64,000 nt of DNA, taken from contig NZ_AUCQ01000001.1 in NCBI RefSeq assembly GCF_000429845.1, forward strand, positions 98,647-162,646, in the 5' to 3' direction. A program made the translations under genes and the position numbers. This document shows, piece after piece, positions 18,667 to 27,334 of the stretch; the stretch's first letter is position 1; each line of letters starts with the position of its first letter. Source of the stretch: Comamonas composti DSM 21721. Lineage in GTDB: Bacteria; Pseudomonadota; Gammaproteobacteria; Burkholderiales; Burkholderiaceae_C. The notes beneath the pieces are model-generated. The model did not search any database. It was not told the origin of the DNA and saw only the letters and a list, made by a program, of their open reading frames with translations.

Positions 18667-21600
18667 TCAGGAGCATTTAAAAGTGCGCAGCAAATCGCTG
18701 GACAAGGGGTTGGGATAGCTGCCCGAAGAAATCCCCAGCGCAACCTTGCGCCCGTCAAGCAAATAAACAGCCACGGTACGGCCCGACGATGCGGTGTTGA
18801 CCAGGCTGGCTTTCTCCAGCAGCCGCATCAAGGCCCAGGGTCCGCGCGCCATGATTGCCGAGGTCTCGGGCCGGATGCGGGGGTTGCCGCTCAGCTCTGC
18901 CTGATAGCCGCCACGCGGCCCAGGCCACTTGACGGCCAGAGCCTGCACAGGGCCATGCGCATAGTGCTGACTCTGACCATCGATATCCAGATACAGGTCC
19001 GTGATATTGGGGTCCAGCTCTTCGATACGCATGTCCATCTTCCAGGCCAGCTTGCGCGCGCCGGGCTCCTGGAAAAACACCTCGCGTATCTTTTGCGCCT
19101 GCGAAAAGGTCTGCAGCCTGGGGCCTTGTTGCTGCAACAGCTTTAATAGCTCGGACTGCAGGGTCGGGCCCTGGACAAAGGCTGCAGCAGCCTGGGACGT
19201 GGCAGGCGACTGCATGGCGGCCGCAATGCTGGCCTGCTCCGGTGATTTGAAGCGCCAGGGCTGGGTGCTGGTGTCGACATAGGGTTGCAGCTCCCTGGTC
19301 AAGAAGGTATCCAGTATCCCCCCGGCACTGAACATCGCGTTGAAGTCTTCTATGGCCACTTCCTGCGTGCTCGCCACAAAGGGGTAACGCCCTTCTATGC
19401 CTTTGCGGCAGAAGTCCAGCACCTGGTTCGTGTAGGCGGTGTTGATGCGCTCAAGCTCGACCAGGGCCTTGGCCCGCAGGATATCTGCGGTCTCTCGCTC
19501 TACCTTTTCCGCGCCGCTTTGCACAATGCCCTGCAACACCTCTTTGAACGGCGGTGGCAGCTTGTCAGCCTCCAGGCGCAAACGGGTCGCGGTTTCAGCA
19601 TTGGTGCTGGGCGCAGTATTCGTGCCCAAGGAGGTGTTGGCAATGACCAGGGTCGCGTAGTACTCGTTGATCAAGGCATTCACCGTCTCAAGTCCGGTCT
19701 GGCTCTTGCTGCTTGAGGCCTCGACCCCGCCAATTTCGGTCTTGCCGGTCACGATTTCGCGCAAGGCTCCGAACTGGTTGTCCACCAACTGACGCTCGAG
19801 TATGGCCTGGGGCTGCAGTCCCAGATTGCGCTTCGCATCTGCGATTTTCTTGTCCAGCTGCTTGCTCGCCTGCTCCAGCAAGCCCTGCTGCTCTTCCTGA
19901 TTTTTCTGTGCACTGACCAGAGGCCGCGACAAGGTCGTCTCGCGGGCTGCAGCTCGCGCCAGACGCGACAGCGGCGAATCAGGCGCCGCCAGTTGGCGCA
20001 CCACGTTGATATCGAAGGCCAGGCTGTCGCCGGTAAGGGGGCGAACGCTTTCCAGAAAGCTTTTCCACTGGCTCGCGTACTCCTCCAGATACTGGCGTCG
20101 CACATCGTCGACCAAGGCATCCACCTCCGTCAACTGCAGCGGCGTTGCCACCGACATGGCCTCTGCCTGCTGGCCCATGACCCAGCTGTCCTCTCCGCGA
20201 GCGCTTTGAATGATTTCGCCCACCTTGGCCGAAAACAGCTTGTGATAGCCGTCATAGGTGAAAAAGCCCGGAACGCCTTTTTCCAGTGGCATGCCTTGCG
20301 CGCGCCTGAAAACCGTTGCAACCTGCGGCCCCACGGCCGTGACCAGAGTGAAATCGGCCGGAGCCTGTGATTGCAGGCTGCTTCTGACGCGCTGATACAG
20401 GCGCTGGCTGGTAGAGCTGGCATTCAAGAAGCTGCGCGCCTGCTCCACCAGGTTTTGATCGCGCACGGCATCCATCTGCACCAGCTTGCCATCCGAGAAC
20501 ATGCTCTCTATATGCGGCATAAAGCTGGCCTTGTTCCCGAATACTGCAGCACCAGTGCCCTCCCCTGCTGCCAGCGCACTGTAATAGCCGTTTTGCCAGT
20601 CGTTGAGCACCCAGCGCCGCAACTCCGCAGCCTTGTAATGCTTGGGGTCTGAAAGCATCAGATAAACCGCCAAGGTGTCGTAAGTGAACTTGTGGTCCTG
20701 GTTGGCAATGCTCTGGCGCAGCACAGCCTCCATGCGTCCGGCGATCACAGGAAGCAAAAGATTGCTTTGCAGTGCGGTGTAGTTGCGATCAGCGGCATCC
20801 ACCACGGGCAAGGCCGAGTAAAGGCCATAGCGATAGCTCAGCGGCGGATCCTGCAAATCCAGCCCATTGATGTAGGCCAGGGGCCGCGCGGCATCCAATG
20901 CAGTCAGGGAGTTCTCCGGCTTGTAGGCCTGGACCAGTACCGAAACCTCTTGCAAAAGCTTGTCCACACGAGCACTCACCAACTGCAAGTAGTTGGTGTT
21001 GTTGCCAAAGCTGGACCACATGCCCAGCAGGGCCCACACAAACACGACAGCCAGCAGAAAGTGTCCGAGCAGGCGCACAAAGCGATAACGCAGCTCCCAA
21101 CGGTAATTGGGGCGCACCATGCCCGCTTCCTGAAAGATCACCTTGCGAAACAGTTGTGCCAGGAAAAAGCTGCGCGCACCTTGTTGCCGGCCATCGGCCT
21201 GGCTGCGCTCCCCCAAAAAGCTGCGCACCCGCGCAAACAACGAAGTCTTCTTGGCCAGAATTTCATCGCCGGTTTGCGTAGCACTGGTGAAGTACACCCC
21301 GCGCAAACTGCTACCCTTTTCGGTGATGTCAAAGCGCGAGTCATTGAACACCAACTCCAACCATTGACCAACGACCTGAGTCAGGGCCTCGAACTCCTGG
21401 GGCAAGGCGTACAACAGGCGTCGGCGGTCCGCATCGAACTCTTCCTGCAAGCGCGCATTGATACCGTCTTCCAGACGCTGACTGAGCAGCTGCATCTCAT
21501 GCATGCATGCCGCCTGCATGCGCGACACGGCCTTTCCGCTAGCTGAATGGCCTTGAACCGTCTGTGCGGCCAAATCCAGCGGCAGTGTAAAGCCCAGAAC

Positions 21601-22758
21601 CTGGCCCCGCCCCTCGGAAGTCAGTGCATGAAAATACTCGCCAAAGCCGCGTAACAAATCCATTTTGGTAATCAGCACATACACCGGAAAGCGTATATGC
21701 AGATGTTCGCGCAACTCCAGCAGACGTGACTTGATTTGTGCTGCATGCATGGTTCGCTGCTGGTCATTCGCCTGCAGCAATTCGCCCACATCCACCACCA
21801 GCAAAACCCCGTTCAAAGGTGCTCGCGCACGGTATTTGCGCAAAATGCCTAAAAAGCCCAACCACTCCGCCGCATTCACATTTCGATGACGGCTGTTATC
21901 GGCAGACACCACAACTTCGGCCACATCGATCTGGTCCAGCTCGCCCCCCTCCTCAGGCTCAGGCATCCCGGTGCTGCCATCGCTTTGGCAGGTATAACGC
22001 CCCGCCGTGTCGATCATCACAGCCTCGTTGGTGAACCACCAGTTGCAATTAATGGTTCCGGCATTGTTGGCCAGCGTCATCTGCACGCTGGCCGCCCCCA
22101 TTTGGTCTGCAATGGGAAAGCTCAGGCCCGAATTGAGCAAGGCCGTGGTCTTACCCGCGCCAGGCGAGCCCACCAACATATACCAGGGAAGCTCGTACAA
22201 ATACCTGGAGCCATCCATAAACCCTTTCAACCCCTGACGCCCATGCATCTTGCGAAGTTGCATCAAAACCCTTTGCGTACCTGCATCCAGCGTTTTGATC
22301 TCTTCCTTAGCCAGCACCGGCTTTTCAGCTTTTGAGCTGGAGAAGATTTTTTTCACGAAATCCTGGTCATTGCGCAGCATTTTCCAGAATCTATAAGCGG
22401 CATAAACCAGTGCAACTACCCAGATCAATACCATGCACAAAATACGTGCCGCCACGCTTTCCAGTGGATGGATGCTGCCAATTCTAAACGTTGGCCCCAC
22501 ATACCAGACCAACATGCTCAGTAAAAACGCCAGCAATAGATACAAAGGCCAGCGCAATAGGAAGAACAGAATGAAAAAACACAGCAAGACAATTGTTGCC
22601 ACACGCACTTCTGCACTCAACAGGGGCTGCGAATTACCAATTGCGATCAAGGGGCCAACAAACCAAATCACCGCTGCGGATATTGCGACCAGCAAAATAC
22701 CTAGCAGTGCTTTGAAAAAAGAGGGGGTAAATATTTTATTCAAGGGTATCGCTCCCAA
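18667..22758 (-). CDS. tssM: Type VI secretion membrane complex protein TssM (IcmF)
   Basis: This 1363-residue inner-membrane protein, with TssL and TssJ, builds the trans-envelope channel. Hydrophobic segments lie near residues 15-40, 52-90 and 103-122, followed by a cytoplasmic NTPase-like domain with Walker A GSPGAGKTT at 197-205 and VMIDTAGRYT as Walker B. A further membrane span (LLGHFLLAVVFVWALLGMW) leads to the large periplasmic part ending in a TssJ-binding beta domain. Unlike some TssM proteins it has an intact Walker A. It starts 13 bases after tssL. Confidence 0.95.
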   Translation of the reverse strand: MGAIPLNKIFTPSFFKALLGILLVAISAAVIWFVGPLIAIGNSQPLLSAEVRVATIVLLCFFILFFLLRWPLYLLLAFLLSMLVWYVGPTFRIGSIHPLESVAARILCMVLIWVVALVYAAYRFWKMLRNDQDFVKKIFSSSKAEKPVLAKEEIKTLDAGTQRVLMQLRKMHGRQGLKGFMDGSRYLYELPWYMLVGSPGAGKTTALLNSGLSFPIADQMGAASVQMTLANNAGTINCNWWFTNEAVMIDTAGRYTCQSDGSTGMPEPEEGGELDQIDVAEVVVSADNSRHRNVNAAEWLGFLGILRKYRARAPLNGVLLVVDVGELLQANDQQRTMHAAQIKSRLLELREHLHIRFPVYVLITKMDLLRGFGEYFHALTSEGRGQVLGFTLPLDLAAQTVQGHSASGKAVSRMQAACMHEMQLLSQRLEDGINARLQEEFDADRRRLLYALPQEFEALTQVVGQWLELVFNDSRFDITEKGSSLRGVYFTSATQTGDEILAKKTSLFARVRSFLGERSQADGRQQGARSFFLAQLFRKVIFQEAGMVRPNYRWELRYRFVRLLGHFLLAVVFVWALLGMWSSFGNNTNYLQLVSARVDKLLQEVSVLVQAYKPENSLTALDAARPLAYINGLDLQDPPLSYRYGLYSALPVVDAADRNYTALQSNLLLPVIAGRMEAVLRQSIANQDHKFTYDTLAVYLMLSDPKHYKAAELRRWVLNDWQNGYYSALAAGEGTGAAVFGNKASFMPHIESMFSDGKLVQMDAVRDQNLVEQARSFLNASSTSQRLYQRVRSSLQSQAPADFTLVTAVGPQVATVFRRAQGMPLEKGVPGFFTYDGYHKLFSAKVGEIIQSARGEDSWVMGQQAEAMSVATPLQLTEVDALVDDVRRQYLEEYASQWKSFLESVRPLTGDSLAFDINVVRQLAAPDSPLSRLARAAARETTLSRPLVSAQKNQEEQQGLLEQASKQLDKKIADAKRNLGLQPQAILERQLVDNQFGALREIVTGKTEIGGVEASSSKSQTGLETVNALINEYYATLVIANTSLGTNTAPSTNAETATRLRLEADKLPPPFKEVLQGIVQSGAEKVERETADILRAKALVELERINTAYTNQVLDFCRKGIEGRYPFVASTQEVAIEDFNAMFSAGGILDTFLTRELQPYVDTSTQPWRFKSPEQASIAAAMQSPATSQAAAAFVQGPTLQSELLKLLQQQGPRLQTFSQAQKIREVFFQEPGARKLAWKMDMRIEELDPNITDLYLDIDGQSQHYAHGPVQALAVKWPGPRGGYQAELSGNPRIRPETSAIMARGPWALMRLLEKASLVNTASSGRTVAVYLLDGRKVALGISSGSYPNPLSSDLLRTFKCS

Positions 22759-22771
22759 ACAGTCCTGCTTG

Positions 22772-24040
22772 TTACTCCATCACTTCCAGCTCAACCCGCC
22801 GATTCAAGGCACGCCCTGCCGACGTGCTGTTTTCGGCAATAGGCATGGAATCGCCCACTCCTTGCGTTTGAATATCTTGGGCACTCACTCCAAATTTCTC
22901 TAAGGCCTGCGCCACAGCGTCTGCCCTCTTTTTCGACAGTACTTCGTTGTTAGGAAATTGCCTAGTTTTTATTGGGACATTGTCGCTATGCCCCACCACC
23001 TGCACCCGGCCACTCACACTCTTAATGGCTTCTGCTATTTTTTTCAATAAGGGATCCGAGGCAAGTGTCAAATCAGCCCTAGCGGAAACAAACATTCCAT
23101 CACTGCGAAAATCCACCTTGCTGGTCAAGCCGTCTTCAGTAACCGCTACCAGGCCCTGCGTAATTTCCTCAGACAAAACCTCCTTCAGCCGCAGCTTGCG
23201 CTGAGGAGCCGCCACCACTTTCAAAGCCCCAACGCCTTCAATTTTTTCCACCACATCTTTTTGCTCTATCGCAAGCTGGTATTTAGACCAGCCATATAAC
23301 GTCAGCAAGATCAAGGAAAAAATCAGTGCAGCCATCCATAACGGGAATTGGCGCAGCAATTTAAAGCGCGTGAAAGCGCTGGGAAGCCAGTGCCTTGAAA
23401 GCTCTGCCGGAACAGGCTCACGGCTTGCGGAAATCAGACTATAGAGCCGATGGCGAATCGTCTCCAGCATACGCGGCCCATTCGATTCCGTATGGTAATG
23501 GCCTTCAAACCCCAGACCCAAAACCTGGAACAAGACCTCCAGAACATGCATATGTTCGTGCGGCTGGCTGGCCATGCGACCAATCAGCAAAAACACGGTC
23601 TTTCCACCAAAACTCTCTTTGTGAAAAGTGTTGAGCAAGGCCTGGGTAGACCAAGGGCCTGTTTGCGCATCCACCCCGCCCCCCCAACTGGTACGACTGG
23701 CCGCCTCATCGAGAGCTGAGCACAAGGTATAACGCGTAGCCAGCATATGATCACGACGAACATTGGCCTGCTCGCACAGCTGAGTAAAGGTCTTGACTTC
23801 CTGCTCCAGACTACGGCGCAACACCTCTAGTCCCCCAGCCTCCATATGGTTTGGCATATCGGCCAAAGCCCTCAGCAAAGGCTGAGCTGCATCCAAAATC
23901 GGATTATGTGCCCGCTGCATCTGCTTAAGCCGCTCCTGAAAATTATCCGAGGAAGCGGTCCATTGCGTCCCTTGTACTCCCGTGGCAGAAGCCATGGAGT
24001 CTGCTGGCTGCTGCGCCTGCCATATCCGTGTTTGGTCCAT
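22772..24040 (-). CDS. tssL: Type VI secretion protein TssL with C-terminal OmpA domain
   Basis: This 422-residue protein is a DotU/TssL cytoplasmic domain (about residues 45-225, containing LCSALDEAASRTSWG and LLNTFHKESFGG), one membrane span (FPLWMAALIFSLILLTLYGW) and a periplasmic OmpA-like peptidoglycan-binding domain. The latter shows VVGHSDNVPIKTRQFPNN, LSKKRADAVAQAL and RALNRRVEL. This is an evolved TssL that can anchor the membrane complex to the cell wall by itself. It is separated from the upstream effector gene by 91 AT-rich bases. Confidence 0.94.
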   Translation of the reverse strand: MDQTRIWQAQQPADSMASATGVQGTQWTASSDNFQERLKQMQRAHNPILDAAQPLLRALADMPNHMEAGGLEVLRRSLEQEVKTFTQLCEQANVRRDHMLATRYTLCSALDEAASRTSWGGGVDAQTGPWSTQALLNTFHKESFGGKTVFLLIGRMASQPHEHMHVLEVLFQVLGLGFEGHYHTESNGPRMLETIRHRLYSLISASREPVPAELSRHWLPSAFTRFKLLRQFPLWMAALIFSLILLTLYGWSKYQLAIEQKDVVEKIEGVGALKVVAAPQRKLRLKEVLSEEITQGLVAVTEDGLTSKVDFRSDGMFVSARADLTLASDPLLKKIAEAIKSVSGRVQVVGHSDNVPIKTRQFPNNEVLSKKRADAVAQALEKFGVSAQDIQTQGVGDSMPIAENSTSAGRALNRRVELEVME

Positions 24041-24131
24041 GAGTTACCTTATTTTTTAGAGATGACTTACGCAAATTCTCTGGGGGTAGTATTTTTTATT
24101 AATTGATTTAGCACAGAAATTTATAAAAATA

Positions 24132-25924
24132 TCACCCATTAGAGTAGCCTGATAAACCTTCATTAATAGCAAGTGGACCTCCATTACGCTTCTCATCGCT
24201 ACCCGTATACAATCCACGCCAACGGAAGTACCCCTGAGCCTCTGCAATAGAATGAATATAATCTGCAGCTGGTATATCTTCAAATTTCTCTATAAATCCT
24301 GCGTAAGAATCATGAACCCAGGAATCAAAAAATTTTCCCAAGGCCTCATCTAGATATTTAACCTTGATACTGTCGAAAATATCTTTTGCTTGCGAATGAA
24401 AGCCATTTCTTGCCAACGAATTTTCCGTATGATTATTAGGCTCAAGGTCTTTTATATTTTCACGAAGGACAATTTCCCCTTTCCGATAATTGGCGAGCGA
24501 TTTGTCATTTAAAGCCACAGCATATTTCACGCTATCCAGATTTTCAAATTTCGCGTGATAACGCCATGCCAAATACAATGGGCCATGCGTACGCAAAGCG
24601 TCCATAACACTCATACTCGTCAGAAGTTGCGATTTTTCAAAATATATTTGTACAGATTTTTGGATTAATTGGAGTTGCTCAAGAGCAAAACGTTGATGTA
24701 GATTATTTATATCCGCCTCTTTAGAATTTAAATCTAACCATGGTGGCGAAGGGTGAAATTCAGATGATTTTCTTGCAGCCGCATACATTTGGTTCAAAGC
24801 CAGATGCGAAAGCTTATAACCATCGTCTTTCTCTGGAGAGGCACTCAAGCCTATCGCATTACCCAATATTGAGGACTGTGGACGTATAACCTTTCCTTGC
24901 TCACCAGGCTCATAGCCCCCCCCACATCGCTATGTACCCCTGGAGTGTAAATTTCTTGGCAATTGGCGGGCATAGTATCTCCAACGGCCACACTATCCAG
25001 GGGAAAATTGGTGCGCAGCTCATGCAGGGCAATAATATGATAACAATTTTTTACTTCTTTATGGATTTTTAGATTATCAGCAGTTGCCCAATAGTTATGG
25101 CCGTTACTGCCTACAGCATCCGATAAGCCTACCGTAGCCACGGTATCAAAAAGACCGAGCATGCGCACATAGGCAGGTACACCAAATAGCTTTCCATTGA
25201 TTAAAAGATATTTATGCAACCAATTAACAAATACCCTAGCCTGGGTTGCCCCACGGCTAAAACCAAAAACATCCAGGTAAATTCCAGAAATTTTGAGCTT
25301 GCTTTGTTTCAGCTGCAAACTTAAATCACGGCTGACTTCACCAAAAAACCGGCTGCGAACTTTATCGCTCGCATCTTTGAGCCCCGAACCGAGATCTAGA
25401 TCTTTCAGGGCCTTTTGTTCCGCGCTCAAATTCCAGCGTTCCTCTCCATAAGAAGGTACATTTTGCGAAGAACACAAGGCTCTTAGATTTTTTACATCAA
25501 ATCTATTTTCCTTGTTAACAAAATTAAAAACCGAATTGATTGTTACTAGCAATCCATAAATAATTCGAGTATCCCCTCCAGTACCCAAAGGCCCACCTCC
25601 TAGCTCAGCCTCATCCATTTCCAACTCCGTGAAAGGTGTGCCTACACCAGAGACATAATTACTGTAATAGCCCGCCTCCCTATCACTTTTATAAGCTTCC
25701 CATAATCTTGCCACATTAGTATTAGCATTAGGTTTAAAAAGCATGCTTTTATCTTTATCTTTTTGAGGATTTTTATTATTATCAGCCCCATCAAAAAACA
25801 AGCCTATATTAAGGTTGACCTCACATTCGCATGCCTTATTCTGAGGCAATGGCTCCGGGCACTTAGCCTTAATCTCAGCAAAAATACTATTATCCGTTGC
25901 TCCTGCTTTTTTTTCATCAGTCAA
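24132..25924 (-). pseudogene. Tle1/DUF2235-type T6SS lipase effector, frameshifted at a G8 tract
   Basis: The two frames together encode about 600 residues of a Tle1-type phospholipase effector (DUF2235). The first part (TTG at 25924, preceded by AAGGAG) has the nucleophile motif GFSRGA at residues 221-226, LFDTVAT with the probable catalytic Asp, and GVHSDVGG with the catalytic His. Immediately after VGG the frame is lost. Eight G lie at 24916-24923 (as C on the plus strand), whereas nine would read GGYEPGEQGKVI and continue into the downstream frame from 24866 to 24132. The gene is therefore out of frame as written. Slippage in the tract, a true null or a sequencing error could each explain it. 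It lies after vgrG, an adaptor and a lipoprotein, the standard setting for Tle1 cargo. Confidence 0.85.
24916..24923 (-). repeat. G8 homopolymer in effector gene
   Basis: A run of eight G in the coding strand lies inside conserved glycine codons of the DUF2235 motif. One more G would restore the full-length effector frame, so this tract can work as an on/off switch by slipped-strand mispairing. Confidence 0.8.
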
Positions 25925-25951
25925 AATAATATCTCCTTATAATTTATTAAT

Positions 25952-26491
25952 CTATTTCGAAGGATATTCTGGTGGAGAATAGATAGGAGGCACTCCGCGC
26001 GGATATGCAGGACCAGGATATTTACTCGAATTGGGTGATACTCGACTGACCCAGGCCTCTACTCTATGCCCAGGTAAAAAATGCAAATACATTCCTTCAC
26101 TATCATCAGGAGTCACTGCAAAATTCACAGGAATAGCAGCCTCATGCACCTCCTCTTTGCAGCGCCTGTTGGGGTCTACAGCTAGGCCATTTACATATTT
26201 AATATGACGGATATCACAAGTCACCCATTTCACATTAATTGAAAATGGCTGCATGGGATTTTTAGGAACCATTACGCAGCAACTGACAGCCCCCCCCCCA
26301 CCCCATCCTGACGCACTACCAATGCGACTCCCATTCACATAGTAATCAGAAACTCCCACCATATCACCATAGTGCCCTATCGCTGCCACAGGCACCCCCA
26401 TCATGCTCTCGCCCCGCGCTGCGCAACCTCCCAGCCAAAAAATGATTATCAATAGCAGAACCCTCTGCAAGAAATTCTTAAATATTTGCAC
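25952..26491 (-). CDS. DUF3304-like lipoprotein, candidate immunity to the lipase effector
   Basis: This 179-residue predicted lipoprotein has a hydrophobic signal ending in LGGC with Cys23 as the lipid-attachment site. The segment YVNGSRIGSASGWGGGG followed by VSCCVMVPKNP matches my recollection of DUF3304 proteins, which are often encoded beside Tle1-type lipases and act as periplasmic immunity (Tli1-type) proteins. The gene lies 27 bases before the lipase effector in the same operon. Its glycine run is coded by GGT GGG GGG GGG G, giving ten consecutive G (26290-26299) and making it prone to slippage. As written the frame is intact. Immunity function is inference from position and family. 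Confidence 0.75.
   Translation of the reverse strand: MQIFKNFLQRVLLLIIIFWLGGCAARGESMMGVPVAAIGHYGDMVGVSDYYVNGSRIGSASGWGGGGAVSCCVMVPKNPMQPFSINVKWVTCDIRHIKYVNGLAVDPNRRCKEEVHEAAIPVNFAVTPDDSEGMYLHFLPGHRVEAWVSRVSPNSSKYPGPAYPRGVPPIYSPPEYPSK
26290..26299 (-). repeat. G10 homopolymer in candidate immunity gene
   Basis: Ten consecutive G in the coding strand lie within the conserved glycine-rich motif of the lipoprotein. Runs of this length are classic contingency-locus mutational hot spots in other bacteria. The current length keeps the gene in frame. Confidence 0.85.
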
Positions 26492-26516
26492 TTAACTTAA
26501 TTTCCAAAGTTATTGA

Positions 26517-27326
26517 TCAATCCCATTGAAGAGCAGCAAAGATATCTTGAAGCTCTTGCATAACTCTTTCTCTTTTAGATAACCAAACTGCATTGCTTGA
26601 AAATACCCGCTGAGCGAAAGCCTGTAAGACGCGGCGATCACATTGCTTAGAGTGGTGAATGGCATACTGCTGCCAGGCCTTTACGCAGCGCTGGGCTATG
26701 TCGTAATTCCATTGCAAGCGTTGCGGATCGGTTTTTTCTGGTTCCATATCCAGATTAGCCAGCAAGCTGTCTGGTTCTCCCGCCTGTATAAGTGCTTCTA
26801 TCTGCTCCTCATCCAATTGAAATACTCCTGGTACTACAGATTTAGAAAGTGGAGATTCAAGGTGCTTTTTATTAAATGGAAAGATAATGGCTTCGCCTTT
26901 GCGGTTATGGGCTTGCCAATGTGTGATAGGGCTTGTTAGCGCATTCCATTGTTCCGGTCCTAATATCTGCGGCAGGTAATTCAGCACGCGGCAGTCTGCA
27001 AGACGCAGTCCATAAACACCGCCTGTTTGATCCCGGAAAGATGTAAATCGCTGCAAATGAGCGGCCAATGCCTTGAGGTTTAAGTTGCTCTGTAGCCGCG
27101 ACCAGTGCAAATTCTGGGCAAATGCCTGCTGGGCCTGGGCTATTTCCAAGGCTGGAGCCGATCCTTCAGCAACTTGCGTATCCGCAATCAGCAAGGGGCC
27201 GGCCAAGCGCATATTGGGGTGCGAAGCCAAAGAGGCTATCCACGGTGTTTGCGGATTTTTAAAAGACTCCAGTTCACCCAGCACTTGAAAGGCCATGGCA
27301 CCGTCCATCAAGCAATAGCTATACAT
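26517..27326 (-). CDS. DUF4123 effector adaptor/chaperone
   Basis: This 269-residue cytoplasmic protein has the layout of DUF4123 adaptors (Tap/Tec type), which load a specific effector onto VgrG. The N-terminus (YSYCLMDGAM, then LASHPNMRLAGPLLIA) and the middle (RFTSFRDQTGGVYGLRLADCRVL) fit the family pattern. It begins eight bases after the vgrG stop codon and precedes the lipoprotein and lipase genes, which predicts that it delivers this lipase. The start at 27326 was chosen to avoid extension into vgrG. Confidence 0.85.
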   Translation of the reverse strand: MYSYCLMDGAMAFQVLGELESFKNPQTPWIASLASHPNMRLAGPLLIADTQVAEGSAPALEIAQAQQAFAQNLHWSRLQSNLNLKALAAHLQRFTSFRDQTGGVYGLRLADCRVLNYLPQILGPEQWNALTSPITHWQAHNRKGEAIIFPFNKKHLESPLSKSVVPGVFQLDEEQIEALIQAGEPDSLLANLDMEPEKTDPQRLQWNYDIAQRCVKAWQQYAIHHSKQCDRRVLQAFAQRVFSSNAVWLSKRERVMQELQDIFAALQWD

Positions 27327-27334
27327 AAAGACCT

